Positions 17,360 to 26,930 of a stretch of DNA of 64,000 nucleotides are shown here, one piece after another. This DNA is from CAZAQK01 sp964535825. Its GTDB lineage: Bacteria > Pseudomonadota > Alphaproteobacteria > Rickettsiales > SXRF01. The notes beneath the pieces were generated by a model. The model made no database searches and was not told the DNA's origin. It saw only the letters and a list, made by a program, of their open reading frames with translations. Position numbers and translations under genes: made by a program. Location of the stretch: positions 112,000 to 175,999 of the forward strand of contig CAZHUC010000005.1 of assembly GCA_964535825.1 (NCBI GenBank). Direction: 5' to 3'. Each line of letters starts with the position of its first letter. Positions within the stretch are counted from its first letter, which is position 1.

Positions 17360-19194
17360 GCTGCATTCTCCATAGGGCTGCGCCGGTCATAGATCAGGTC
17401 TTCTGCTGCCTGCACTTCATGCGCAGGAATTTTATGTAAGGGAGCAATTTTGCTCACATGGATGATCGCACCCGTCATGCCGCGCTTGCTGGCATGGTCG
17501 AGATACACCGAGTTCAGCACATGCCGTGCCGCCGGATTCAACCCGAAAGATATATTGGATAAACCAAGAATGATCTGGATATCCGGCAATTCTTTATGAA
17601 TGCGCTCGATGGCTTCGAGCGTCCACAATCCGAGTTTGCGGTCATCTTCATTACCGGTGCAGATGGTAAATGTCAGCGGGTCGATCATTAGGTCTGATGG
17701 CGGCAGGCCATACCCCTCGCAACAGAATTTATACAGGCGGTGTGCGATCTCCACTTTCCTGTCCACATCCTTGGCCATGCCTTCTTCATCGATGGTAAGG
17801 GCGATCACCGCCGCGCCATATTTCTTGGCGAGCTTCATGCGTTTATGTGCAGGTTCTTCGCCATCTTCAAAGTTGATGGAGTTGATGATCGCTTTACCGC
17901 CATATAATTTGAGTGCCGATTCCAGCACGATAAGTTCGGTAGAGTCGATAACAAGCGGTGCAGTAACCGAACCACGCAGGCGAGATACCATAGCACTCAT
18001 ATCATGCACTTCGTCACGACCAACAAATGCCGTGCATATATCCAGCGTATGCGAGCCTTCTTTCACTTGTTCTTTGGCCATATCGATGCAGGTATCCCAA
18101 TCCTCGCGGTCCTGCGCTTCACGGAATTTCTTTGAACCATTCGCATTGCAGCGTTCGCCGATGGCAAGAATGGCATTATCCTGCCGCAGTTCCGTCTGCT
18201 GGTAGAGCGATGCCACCGATGGTATCCAGTGATATTTGCGCGCAGCTGGTGTAGGCCTGCGCTTACCGCCTTCCTGCTTTGCAAGCATCGCATGAAGGGC
18301 GGCAATATGATTCTCGTTCGTACCGCAGCATCCACCGATGATGTTGATGCCATCTTCCTTGAGGAAGCGCTCCATCCAGCGTGACATTTCCTCTGGCCCA
18401 AGCGGAAAATGCACGTGCCCCTGATGCATTTCAGGCAAACCGGCATTCGGAAGCACAGAAATCTTATGCGGCCAGTTCTGCGAAAGCCAGCGCACATGAT
18501 CGGCCATTTCTTGCGGGCCGGTCGCGCAGTTCAGTCCTAAGCTGAATACATCGAGCGCATGAATAATGGTGGCCGCTGCCGCAATATCGCTGCCCACCAG
18601 CATCGTGCCTGTGGTCTCCACCGTCACCTGCACCATGATGGGCAGTGTGTTGCCGGTTTTATTCATGGCACTTTTTGCACCGTTCACTGCTGCTTTAATT
18701 TGCAGCGGGTCTTGTGCGGTCTCGATTAGGAAGGCATCGGCTTTACCTTCAATAAGCCCGTGCGCCTGCAACGCGAAGGATGCTTCCAGCGCATCATAAT
18801 CGATATGGCCAAGGCTTGGCAGTTTCGTGCCCGGGCCAATAGCACCCACCACAAAACGTGGCCTGCCATCATGCGCAAATTCTGCGATCGCCTCATGCGC
18901 CAGCTCGCAGGCGCGGCGATTGATCTCAACCGTTTTGTCAGTAAGATCGAACTCCCCAAGCGTGATGGACGAACCGCCAAAGGTATTAGTTTCAAGCGCA
19001 TCTGCGCCGGCTGCCAGGTATTTCTTGTGCACATCACGCACAAAATCCGGCCGCGAGAGGTTCAGGATCTCCGAACAGTTCTCCTGCCCCCAGTAATCCT
19101 TCTCCACATCGAGGTTAACACCTTGTATCTGCGTGCCCATTGCGCCATCGAGCAGCATCACCTCTGATTCGATAAATTCAGCAAAACGGCTCAT
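17356..19194 (-). CDS. metH: Methionine synthase, N-terminal half (homocysteine and folate domains)
   Basis: A 612-residue protein with the first two modules of MetH. The homocysteine S-methyltransferase barrel (residues 1-320) has LLDGAMGTQIQG, the zinc cysteine in GLNCATGP and the pair in IIGGCCGTNE. The pterin-binding barrel (residues about 345-605) has IGERCNANGSKKF, APLVIDST, ALTIDEEGMA and LMIDPLTFTICTG. It ends just before the cobalamin cap domain, which is encoded three genes downstream. It is the first gene of the operon and is divergent from radA, with 53 bp between the starts; this is too short for a riboswitch, and none is seen. Confidence 0.95.
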   Translation of the reverse strand: MSRFAEFIESEVMLLDGAMGTQIQGVNLDVEKDYWGQENCSEILNLSRPDFVRDVHKKYLAAGADALETNTFGGSSITLGEFDLTDKTVEINRRACELAHEAIAEFAHDGRPRFVVGAIGPGTKLPSLGHIDYDALEASFALQAHGLIEGKADAFLIETAQDPLQIKAAVNGAKSAMNKTGNTLPIMVQVTVETTGTMLVGSDIAAAATIIHALDVFSLGLNCATGPQEMADHVRWLSQNWPHKISVLPNAGLPEMHQGHVHFPLGPEEMSRWMERFLKEDGINIIGGCCGTNENHIAALHAMLAKQEGGKRRPTPAARKYHWIPSVASLYQQTELRQDNAILAIGERCNANGSKKFREAQDREDWDTCIDMAKEQVKEGSHTLDICTAFVGRDEVHDMSAMVSRLRGSVTAPLVIDSTELIVLESALKLYGGKAIINSINFEDGEEPAHKRMKLAKKYGAAVIALTIDEEGMAKDVDRKVEIAHRLYKFCCEGYGLPPSDLMIDPLTFTICTGNEDDRKLGLWTLEAIERIHKELPDIQIILGLSNISFGLNPAARHVLNSVYLDHASKRGMTGAIIHVSKIAPLHKIPAHEVQAAEDLIYDRRSPMENAA

Positions 19195-19212
19195 TTTTTA
19201 TCTTCCATGGAC

Positions 19213-19240
19213 ATGACAAGTTACGAATATGTGCTATATA
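19213..19240 (+). promoter_or_regulatory. Predicted promoter of a leaderless radA mRNA
   Basis: ATGACA (19213-19218) and TATATA (19235-19240) are 16 bp apart. Transcription would begin about 7 bp after the -10 box, that is, at the radA ATG (19248). No SD precedes that ATG. Confidence 0.4.
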
Positions 19241-19247
19241 GTGGCTT

Positions 19248-20636
19248 ATGGCCAAATCCACAACCCAATATACCTGCCAGTCATGCGGCGCGATCCACCC
19301 TAAATGGGCGGGTAAATGCGAAGATTGTGGTGAATGGAACACGCTGGTGGAAGAAGCCGGAAACGAGACCACCCCAAAAGGCCTAACCAGCGGAAAAGGC
19401 AAAAGAATTGAATTATCCACGCTGGATGCCAGCACCCCCGATGCCGCCCGCCAGCTCACCGGTATCGGTGAACTCGACCGCGTGCTGGGCGGTGGGCTGG
19501 TGGCAGGCAGTGCCATACTTATCGGCGGCGACCCGGGCATCGGGAAATCGACCATCTTGCTGCAAACAGTGGTGGCGGCCGCCAAGGCAGGTATCTCATG
19601 TGCCTATATTTCTGGCGAGGAATCTGTGGCGCAAATATCTTTACGCGCTAAACGCCTTGGCCTTGCCACACCACAGGTAAAACTCGCCTCGGCCACATCG
19701 GTGCGCGACATTGTATCAACACTGGACAGTGTGGATGTCCCCTCCCTTGTGGTCATTGATTCGGTGCAGACCATGTATCTTGATAACCTCGACGCCGCAC
19801 CGGGCACGGTTTCCCAGGTTCGCGCAGCAAGTCATGAGCTTATCAAGCTCGCCAAGAAACGTGGCATCACTCTGTTTCTCGTGGGTCATGTCACCAAAGA
19901 TGGCCAGATCGCAGGTCCACGCGTGCTGGAGCATATGGTGGATACGGTACTGTATTTCGAAGGCGAACGCGGCCACCAGTTCCGCATATTGCGCTCGGTT
20001 AAGAACCGCTTCGGTGGCACAGATGAGATCGGCGTCTTCGAAATGACCGATATGGGCCTGAAAGAGGTCACTAATCCGTCTTCGTTGTTTTTGTCCTCGC
20101 GTGAACACGCCATTAGCGGCGCGTGCGTATTCGCCGGCATGGAAGGCTCGCGCCCCCTGCTGGTTGAGGTGCAGGCACTGGTCTCTCCTTCTTATATGAG
20201 CTCACCACGCCGTGCAGTGGTCGGGTGGGATTCCAACCGGCTTGCCATGGTGCTGGCCGTGCTTGAAACCCGGGCCAATATCCGTTTTTCAGACAAAGAG
20301 GTGTATTTAAGCGTGGCAGGTGGCATTAAAGTCTCTGAGCCCGCTGCCGATATGGCCGTGGCTGCTGCACTCATCTCTGCATTATATGATGTACCGCTGC
20401 CAGAGGCCTGCGTGATGTTCGGCGAGATTGGCCTCTCGGGCGAGATACGCGCCGTAAGTCGCGCGGATGCTCGCCTTAAGGAAGCAGAAAAACTTGGGTT
20501 TCTGACCGCACATATCCCTAAATCCACTGCATTTAAGGGTTTGACCCTTGGCGTAAAACATGTAGATAGTGTATCCGCTTTGGCGCGAGAACTGTTTGGT
20601 TCTGGCGCGGTGAAGAAAAAAGCCATTCCAGCATGA
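19248..20636 (+). CDS. radA: DNA repair protein RadA
   Basis: RecA-like ATPase that helps branch migration in recombinational repair. The 462-residue protein has the N-terminal four-cysteine zinc finger (CQSCG, CEDCGEW), Walker A GGDPGIGKS, the RadA-specific KNRFG motif (VKNRFGGTDEIGVFEM) and a C-terminal Lon-protease-like domain with PAADMAVAAALISALYD. The chosen ATG has no SD but lies 7 bp after a TATATA box, suggesting leaderless translation. cvpA follows by 10 bp and purF overlaps cvpA, the usual alphaproteobacterial order. Confidence 0.97.
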   Translation: MAKSTTQYTCQSCGAIHPKWAGKCEDCGEWNTLVEEAGNETTPKGLTSGKGKRIELSTLDASTPDAARQLTGIGELDRVLGGGLVAGSAILIGGDPGIGKSTILLQTVVAAAKAGISCAYISGEESVAQISLRAKRLGLATPQVKLASATSVRDIVSTLDSVDVPSLVVIDSVQTMYLDNLDAAPGTVSQVRAASHELIKLAKKRGITLFLVGHVTKDGQIAGPRVLEHMVDTVLYFEGERGHQFRILRSVKNRFGGTDEIGVFEMTDMGLKEVTNPSSLFLSSREHAISGACVFAGMEGSRPLLVEVQALVSPSYMSSPRRAVVGWDSNRLAMVLAVLETRANIRFSDKEVYLSVAGGIKVSEPAADMAVAAALISALYDVPLPEACVMFGEIGLSGEIRAVSRADARLKEAEKLGFLTAHIPKSTAFKGLTLGVKHVDSVSALARELFGSGAVKKKAIPA

Positions 20637-20646
20637 GGCATGCGAT

Positions 20647-21276
20647 ATGATTGAAACCAACCTCAATGTGTTTGATATAGTTGTTCTGGCCATTATCGGG
20701 TTTTCCTGCCTGTTCGCGTTCTTCCGCGGACTGGTGCGAGAGATACTGTCATTGGTCGCATGGGTGGGCGCGGCGATCGTCACCATGCATTATTTCCCGC
20801 ATGCCATGGAATTTACCAAAACCCATTTCAAGAGCGAGGCCATGGCCGTAGGCGCTGCCGTTATCGGCCTTTATATTGCGGCACTGTTTGCCTTTGGTAT
20901 CGTGAACTGGCTGATCATCAAGGTTATCAAACAAGGCGGTGAAGCGGGCATGCTCGATAACATGCTTGGCCTTGGCTTTGGCGCGCTGCGTGGTGCATTT
21001 ATCGTATCGCTAGGCTTTTTCATGCTCACCATCGTTATGCCAAAAGATGAAGAAGATATGCCGAAATGGCTGAAGGAATCCATCACCCGTCCGTATGTTG
21101 CCAAAGGCACTGCGATTCTGGTAAGCACTGCACCAGATTATTTACGCGATGTTTCTGCGTTGCAGAAAAACGCGGAAAAATATGTAAGAGAGCAGAAATC
21201 GTCTGCTGAAGAAGAAGAGAACGAAGCAGAACGTGAATTTGAACGCATGATGGAAAAGGGTCAGCCCGCACGATGA
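20647..21276 (+). CDS. cvpA: CvpA family membrane protein
   Basis: A 209-residue inner-membrane protein named for colicin V production. Four hydrophobic segments are predicted (about residues 6-30, 31-45, 65-90 and 105-130), with the family motifs VFDIVVLAIIGFSCLFAFFR, GLVREILSLVAWVGA and GFGALRGAFIVSL. The C-terminal 40 residues are a charged, Glu-rich tail. Its stop overlaps the purF start (ATGA), and cvpA-purF linkage is ancient and widespread. Confidence 0.92.
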   Translation: MIETNLNVFDIVVLAIIGFSCLFAFFRGLVREILSLVAWVGAAIVTMHYFPHAMEFTKTHFKSEAMAVGAAVIGLYIAALFAFGIVNWLIIKVIKQGGEAGMLDNMLGLGFGALRGAFIVSLGFFMLTIVMPKDEEDMPKWLKESITRPYVAKGTAILVSTAPDYLRDVSALQKNAEKYVREQKSSAEEEENEAEREFERMMEKGQPAR

Positions 21277-22715
21277 GCACACCGTTTGATGATGATAAGT
21301 TACGCGAAGAATGTGGTATCTTTGGTATCACCGGACATGCCGATGCCTCGGCACTCACTGCACTCGGATTGCACGCACTTCAACATCGCGGACAGGAAGC
21401 GGCCGGCATCGTAAGCTGCGATGGCGCACAGTTTTATACCCACCGTGCACTCGGCCTTGTTGGCGATAATTTCAACTCTGCCGATATTATCAATAAGCTG
21501 AAAGGCCACATGGCCATCGGCCATAATCGTTACTCCACCACAGGCGATACATTGCTGCGTAACGTGCAGCCTTTATATGGCGATTTCTCATTCGGCGGCC
21601 TTGCGGTTGCCCATAACGGCAACCTCACCAACGCCATGACGCTGCGCAAACAGCTGATCGATGTGGGCTGCCTGTTCCAATCCACCTCTGACACGGAAGT
21701 CATCGTGCATCTTATCGCACTTTCCAAACAAAGCTCGATCGAAGACAGGCTGTATGATGCACTTTCCCGCGTCGAAGGCGCATATTCGCTCGTGGTGCTT
21801 TGTAATGATCGCCTGATCGGTGTGCGTGACCCGCTGGGCGTACGTCCGCTGGTGCTTGGCAAGCTGGGTGATTCCATGCTGCTTGCTTCTGAGACCTGCG
21901 CATTCGATATCGTTGGTGCAGAATATGTGCGCGATATTGAACCTGGTGAAATGGTGGTGATCACACCGCAAGGCATAAGATCATTGAAGCCGTTTGCAAA
22001 AACACAGCGCCGCTTCTGCATTTTCGAATATGTATATTTTGCGCGCCCTGATTCCATCGCTGAAGGACAGAACGTATACGAAACGCGCCAGCGTATCGGC
22101 GCAGAACTGGCGCGTGAAGCAGGCATCCCTGCTGATGTGGTCGTGCCTGTGCCGGATTCCGGTATTCCTGCCGCACTGGGTTATGCGAAGGCATCAAAAA
22201 TTCCGTTCGAGCTTGGTATCATCCGCAATCATTATGTGGGGCGTACCTTCATCGAACCGTCCGATCATGTGCGCCATCTCGGCGTGAAGCTTAAACATAA
22301 TGGCAACCGTGCCGTGCTGGAAGGCAAGCGCGTTATATTAGTCGATGACTCTATCGTTCGCGGCACAACGTCGAAGAAGATCGTCAGCATGGTGCGCGAA
22401 GCAGGTGCAAAAGAAGTGCATATGCGTATCGCGAGCCCTCCCACAACCCATTCATGCTTCTACGGTGTGGATACTCCCACGCGTGACCAGCTAATGGCCG
22501 CTAAACATGATGTGCGTGAGATGGCACGCCTCATTGGCGCAGACAGCCTTGCGTTCGTATCGCTTGATGGCATGTATAAGGCCGTGTCCGGCAAAAGCCG
22601 CGATGCAAATACCCCGCAATTCTGCGATGCCTGCTTCTCAGGCGAATACCCGATCCCACTCACTGATTTTGAACAAGCCGACGCCGGTAAAAAAGATCTG
22701 TTCTCTGAAGTCTGA
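21273..22715 (+). CDS. purF: Amidophosphoribosyltransferase
   Basis: First committed step of purine synthesis: PRPP plus glutamine to phosphoribosylamine. The 480-residue precursor has a short propeptide (about 14 residues) before the N-terminal nucleophile cysteine in ECGIFGI. The glutaminase part has HRGQEAAGIV, GHNRYSTTG and HNGNLTN; the phosphoribosyltransferase part has the PRPP loop VILVDDSIVRGTTSKKIV. The start overlaps the cvpA stop by 4 bp, so translation is coupled. Confidence 0.97.
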   Translation: MSTPFDDDKLREECGIFGITGHADASALTALGLHALQHRGQEAAGIVSCDGAQFYTHRALGLVGDNFNSADIINKLKGHMAIGHNRYSTTGDTLLRNVQPLYGDFSFGGLAVAHNGNLTNAMTLRKQLIDVGCLFQSTSDTEVIVHLIALSKQSSIEDRLYDALSRVEGAYSLVVLCNDRLIGVRDPLGVRPLVLGKLGDSMLLASETCAFDIVGAEYVRDIEPGEMVVITPQGIRSLKPFAKTQRRFCIFEYVYFARPDSIAEGQNVYETRQRIGAELAREAGIPADVVVPVPDSGIPAALGYAKASKIPFELGIIRNHYVGRTFIEPSDHVRHLGVKLKHNGNRAVLEGKRVILVDDSIVRGTTSKKIVSMVREAGAKEVHMRIASPPTTHSCFYGVDTPTRDQLMAAKHDVREMARLIGADSLAFVSLDGMYKAVSGKSRDANTPQFCDACFSGEYPIPLTDFEQADAGKKDLFSEV

Positions 22716-22718
22716 TTC

Positions 22719-23426
22719 ATGACCAGCTTATTACATAATCGTATCGCACTGGTTACGGGTGCATCACGTGGCATTGGCGCGGCGGTAGCCAAACGCTTTG
22801 CATCTGAAGGCGCGCATGTGATCCTTGCCGCCCGCAATGTAGCAGGGCTGGAAGAAACCGATGATGCGATACGCGCGGCCGGTGGCAATGCCACACTGGT
22901 GCAGCTGGATATCACCAAACCTGACCAGATCGAGATACTTGCAAAGCAAACGGCACAACGCTTTGGCAAGCTGGATATTCTGGTGGGCAATGCCGGTATA
23001 CTGGGCGAGCTCTCCCCCATCGCGCATACCACACCGGAACATTGGGACAGGGTGATGAATACGAACCTCACCGCCAACTTCCATCTAATGCGCCATTTTG
23101 ATCCATTACTGTTATGCTCGGATGCGCCACGCGTAATGTTCGTTACCTCGGGTGTTGGCTCGCATGTGCGCGCTTACTGGGGCGCATATGCCGTAAGCAA
23201 AGCAGCCCTTGAGATGATGACACGGCTCTATGCGGCCGAGAACGAAAACTCAAAACTCAAAGTGAACATCATCAATCCCGGGCAGGTGCGCACGCATATG
23301 AACGCACAGGCCTTTCCTGGCGCAGATCCGATGACACGGCCCGAGGCAGACAGCATCACAGATATATTCGTGACGCTTGCAAGCCCTGCCTGCACCGCGA
23401 ATGGCGAAATGTTCAACGCGCAGTGA
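22719..23426 (+). CDS. Short-chain dehydrogenase/reductase
   Basis: A 235-residue NAD(P)-dependent oxidoreductase of the classical SDR family. It has the glycine-rich nucleotide motif TGASRGIG, the NAG motif in LVGNAGILGE, the catalytic Ser in FVTSGVGSHV, and YAVSK (Tyr and Lys of the active site). It begins 3 bp after the purF stop, a position where an SDR is often found in alphaproteobacteria. The substrate is unknown. Confidence 0.9.
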   Translation: MTSLLHNRIALVTGASRGIGAAVAKRFASEGAHVILAARNVAGLEETDDAIRAAGGNATLVQLDITKPDQIEILAKQTAQRFGKLDILVGNAGILGELSPIAHTTPEHWDRVMNTNLTANFHLMRHFDPLLLCSDAPRVMFVTSGVGSHVRAYWGAYAVSKAALEMMTRLYAAENENSKLKVNIINPGQVRTHMNAQAFPGADPMTRPEADSITDIFVTLASPACTANGEMFNAQ

Positions 23427-23466
23427 TGCATTGTTTTTCCACAATAAACATGATAGTTATTCGTGT

Positions 23467-24165
23467 ATGGAAACATTGATATTCGCCTTTACGCGCGCAC
23501 TGCGTTCGCTATTCGCCCCTGGCATGATACGAGTGTTCGTATACTCTGTGCTGCTTACCATTGTGGTGTTGTGCGCATTCTGGATGGGCGCAAGCAAAAC
23601 ACTGGTGTGGATGTTCGACCGGCCAGCAACCGCACATCTGCCATTTGACATTACCGGCCTCATCATCATGGGCGCGACCGGTGTGCTAGCGTGGTTCTTA
23701 TTCCCCGGCATCATGCCCATCATCGTGAATTTCTTTGATGACAAGATCGCAAACCTTATCGAACGCGCCGATTATCCGCATAGCCAGCCGATCGCCAATC
23801 CACCTTTCTGGCCAGAGTTCTGGCATGACGCCAAGTTCTCACTCACGGTCATTGGCATTAACCTGCTGGTATTGCCGCTCTATCTCATCCCGGTCATCAA
23901 CGCGATTCTGTTTTACTGGCTGAACGGTTATCTGCTCGGCAAGGAATTCTTCATCATGACCGCGCGCCGGCACATCCCGCTTGTGGAAGCTAAGAAGCTA
24001 TGGAACACGAAGAGCCGCCTCATCACGGTTGCCGGCATCGCGCTTACCTTCATGGCAACGCTGCCAGTGCTCAACCTGTTCGCACCCTTCTGGGGCATTG
24101 CAGTGATGACGCATATCTACCACCGCAGTAAACAGGGCGCAGAGATATTGCCGCCGTATCGGTAA
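23467..24165 (+). CDS. EI24 domain membrane protein (CysZ-like)
   Basis: A 232-residue multi-pass inner-membrane protein of the EI24/CysZ type. Family features are the opening METLIFAFTRALRSLF, PGIMPIIVNFFDDKIANLIE, a central WPEFWHDAKFSLTVIGINLL segment and a re-entrant helix with FYWLNGYLLGKEFF. CysZ imports sulfate in enterics; other EI24 proteins have no known substrate. A shorter start at 23467 is taken because the in-frame upstream start would overlap the SDR gene. It converges with icd with no gap. Confidence 0.85.
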   Translation: METLIFAFTRALRSLFAPGMIRVFVYSVLLTIVVLCAFWMGASKTLVWMFDRPATAHLPFDITGLIIMGATGVLAWFLFPGIMPIIVNFFDDKIANLIERADYPHSQPIANPPFWPEFWHDAKFSLTVIGINLLVLPLYLIPVINAILFYWLNGYLLGKEFFIMTARRHIPLVEAKKLWNTKSRLITVAGIALTFMATLPVLNLFAPFWGIAVMTHIYHRSKQGAEILPPYR

Positions 24166-25389
24166 TTACGCCGCCTTCTTCATGCGTTCGCGCAGGCCTT
24201 CATCGAGCTTATCTAAGAACTGCGTGGTGGTAAGCCATTTTTGATCCTTGCCGATAAGTGCGGCGAGGTCTTTGGTCATGAAGCCTGCTTCCACCGTATC
24301 CACGCATACTTTCTCGAGCAACTCGGCGAAGGCTTTTACATCCGGCGTGTTGTCGAATTTTGCGCGGTAGGAAAGCCCACGCGTCCACGCAAAGATGGAT
24401 GCGATCGGGTTGGTAGAGGTTTCCTTGCCTTTCTGGTGTTCGCGGTAATGGCGTGTCACTGTACCATGCGCAGCTTCCGCTTCAATCGTGTTGCCATCCG
24501 GTGTCATCAGCACGGAGGTCATAAGGCCCAGTGAACCAAACCCCTGCGCCACCGTGTCAGATTGCACGTCGCCATCGTAATTCTTACAGGCCCATACGAA
24601 TCCACCCGACCACTTTAGCGCCATCGCCACCATGTCATCGATCAGGCGGTGCTCATAGGTGAGCTTTGCTTTTTCAAACTGCGTTTTGAATTCCTTGTCG
24701 TACACTTCCTGGAAGATGTCCTTGAAGCGGCCATCATAGACTTTGAGGATGGTGTTCTTGGTAGACAGGAATACCGGGTAATTGCGCATCAGCCCATAAT
24801 TCAGGCAAGCGCGCGCGAACCCGCGAATGGATTCATCGAGGTTGTACATGCCCATCGCCACCCCTGCGTTCTTGAATTCAAACACATCATGGGTGATAGG
24901 CGCGCCGCCATCCTTTGGTGTAAAGGTCATGGTGAGTTTACCTGCACCCGGAATTTCGAAATCGGTGGCGCGGTATTGATCACCGAACGCATGACGGCCA
25001 ATGACGATTGGCTGCGTCCAGCCCGGCACCAGGCGCGGCACGTTCTTGCAGATGATGGGTTCACGGAACACCGTGCCATCGAGAATGTTGCGGATCGTAC
25101 CATTCGGTGATTTCCACATCTTCTTGAGCTTAAATTCTTCCACACGCGCTTCATCCGGCGTAATGGTCGCGCATTTCACGCCCACGCCATATTTCTTGAT
25201 GGCCTCACCCGCTTCGATGGTGATCTTGTCTTCGGTTTCATCGCGCTTCTGGACAGAAAGATCATAATATTTCAGATCCACATCCAGATATGGCAAAATG
25301 AGTTTATCCTTGATGAACGCCCAGATGATGCGGGTCATTTCATCGCCGTCGATCTCGACGATGGGGGTCTTTACTTTAATTTTAGCCAT
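24166..25389 (-). CDS. icd: Isocitrate dehydrogenase, NADP-dependent, eukaryotic type
   Basis: TCA-cycle enzyme making 2-oxoglutarate and NADPH. The 407-residue protein is of the homodimeric, eukaryote-like subfamily common in alphaproteobacteria: it opens IKVKTPIVEIDGDEMTRIIW, has the substrate-binding KSPNGTIRNILDGTVFREPI, VWACKNYDGDVQSDTVAQGF and the NADP-site AAHGTVTRHYR. It is monocistronic by orientation, converging on the EI24 gene and followed upstream by the P450 gene on the same strand. Confidence 0.97.
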   Translation of the reverse strand: MAKIKVKTPIVEIDGDEMTRIIWAFIKDKLILPYLDVDLKYYDLSVQKRDETEDKITIEAGEAIKKYGVGVKCATITPDEARVEEFKLKKMWKSPNGTIRNILDGTVFREPIICKNVPRLVPGWTQPIVIGRHAFGDQYRATDFEIPGAGKLTMTFTPKDGGAPITHDVFEFKNAGVAMGMYNLDESIRGFARACLNYGLMRNYPVFLSTKNTILKVYDGRFKDIFQEVYDKEFKTQFEKAKLTYEHRLIDDMVAMALKWSGGFVWACKNYDGDVQSDTVAQGFGSLGLMTSVLMTPDGNTIEAEAAHGTVTRHYREHQKGKETSTNPIASIFAWTRGLSYRAKFDNTPDVKAFAELLEKVCVDTVEAGFMTKDLAALIGKDQKWLTTTQFLDKLDEGLRERMKKAA

Positions 25390-25449
25390 AGTTTCTCCTG
25401 TTTTCTTGCACCCAACATAAAGCCTGCGGACAAAAATGCAATGCCCAGA

Positions 25450-26844
25450 CTACCTGCCAGCGCGGCTAATGCGAACCATCAATGGATGGCGCAATTTAAG
25501 GGAAATGCCCGGCTGCATGCAGTTTCCTGCTTTATTCAGTGCGACAACATCGAACCATGGGGCAAGCTTGGCAATGATGGTGCGTGCTTCCATATCCACA
25601 AAACTATGGCCGCTGCATTTGCGCGGCCCAAGCGAGAACGGGAAATATACGCCCGGATCTATTGCTTTTTCCGCATCCCCCATAAAACGCTCGGGAATGA
25701 AACTGTTAGGATCAGACCACCATTTCGGATTACGATGCATGGCAATATGCGGAATGGTAATAACTGTTCCTGCAGGTACTTTGAGTTCACCGAAGGAATC
25801 ATCTTCTATTGCTTGCCTGCCTGAAAGCCAGAATGGCGGATAGATCCGCATGGTCTCTTTTATGACCGCAGACAAGAAATTCATCTGCTGCAGCATCTCA
25901 TAGGTAAGAGCCATACTATCCGGCTGAGCAAGGCATGGTGCATGACGTACCACATCCTCACGTAATTTTTGTTTGATATCTGTATGATCATCCAGCGCAT
26001 ACCATATCCACTGCATCATGATGGATGTGCTCTCGAATCCAGCAAATACCATGCTTACCGCATGATCGCGTATATCTTTGTCAGTAAAATATTCTGGATT
26101 TTCCTGCTGCGCTTTCATAAGCAATGCAAGAAAGTTCTTGGGATCATGCAGGCCTTGTTTCTTGTATCGGTCAACAAGTTGCAGAAGCTGTGCATCAATA
26201 TAACGTACAGCATCCCGGAAGCGGAAATAAGACGGAAAACACAGATATTTGCGCAGGTCTATTTTGGGAAATACCCTTATATTTTTCAGGTAGTCGATAA
26301 GTACTGAATACGCGGCATGCAGGTCATGTACCGTTTTGTCATCAATATCCTTCCCAAAGATAGACTTAAGTATGACCTCGGTGGTTATCCGTGCCATTTC
26401 TTCGGTAATGTTGATATCTGCGCTACCATGCTCAGTGAGCTTCAGCCATTTGTTCTTGTATTTCTCGCTTACGTCATTCACCACATCGAAATAATCGTGG
26501 CTGATGCGCTCCCGGCTGAACATCGGCTGCACTTTAGGCCGATCCCTGCGCCATTTCTCGCCATTGCTGGTAAGAAGCCCAAGGCCAATGGCTGATTCAA
26601 ACCGTATATAGGCATCGCTTTTCCTGTAATTTTTATGATTATCAAGCAGAACATGCCTTACCAGATCAGGATGATTTAACAGCAAGGTACGCTGCCCCAT
26701 GATCTTCACCGCGATGACATCACCATCCAGCCGTGAGTGTTCCATCACTGTGCCAAGACTATCGCGGATAATAGGAATAGCCAGCCCGATAAAAGGAAGG
26801 CCATTCAACTCAACAACCTTGTAGTTCTTGTGTGGTGCTGACAT
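25450..26844 (-). CDS. Cytochrome P450
   Basis: Heme monooxygenase of 464 residues. The heme-ligand loop is FSLGPRKCSGHSF (Cys about residue 410), the I-helix oxygen-activation motif is AGFESTS, and the K-helix ExxR is in KETMRIYPPFW; FIPERF precedes the heme loop. The ATG at 26844 is preferred to an in-frame TTG 27 bases upstream; neither has a good SD. No ferredoxin or reductase gene is near, so the electron donor is elsewhere. It is divergent from a flavin oxidase gene and the two may share a pathway. The substrate cannot be inferred. Confidence 0.92.
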   Translation of the reverse strand: MSAPHKNYKVVELNGLPFIGLAIPIIRDSLGTVMEHSRLDGDVIAVKIMGQRTLLLNHPDLVRHVLLDNHKNYRKSDAYIRFESAIGLGLLTSNGEKWRRDRPKVQPMFSRERISHDYFDVVNDVSEKYKNKWLKLTEHGSADINITEEMARITTEVILKSIFGKDIDDKTVHDLHAAYSVLIDYLKNIRVFPKIDLRKYLCFPSYFRFRDAVRYIDAQLLQLVDRYKKQGLHDPKNFLALLMKAQQENPEYFTDKDIRDHAVSMVFAGFESTSIMMQWIWYALDDHTDIKQKLREDVVRHAPCLAQPDSMALTYEMLQQMNFLSAVIKETMRIYPPFWLSGRQAIEDDSFGELKVPAGTVITIPHIAMHRNPKWWSDPNSFIPERFMGDAEKAIDPGVYFPFSLGPRKCSGHSFVDMEARTIIAKLAPWFDVVALNKAGNCMQPGISLKLRHPLMVRISRAGR

Positions 26845-26885
26845 AGCCAAAAAATGACTGTTACGTATCAATTAAACATGGTTAT

Positions 26886-26918
26886 ATGTTGTAATACATG
26901 TGTTTATAGCAACATGTG
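26886..26918. promoter_or_regulatory. Candidate operator between P450 and flavin oxidase genes
   Basis: Inverted repeat ATGTTG (26886-26891) / CAACAT (26910-26915) overlaps a direct repeat ACATGTG (26896-26902 and 26912-26918). It lies just before the oxidase start and between two divergent genes. Suggestive only. Confidence 0.3.
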
Positions 26919-26930
26919 CAGGGGAAGTAA

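Noticed and set aside
19195..19247. SAM or cobalamin riboswitch upstream of metH
   Set aside because: Only 53 bp separate metH from radA, too short, and no conserved core is seen.
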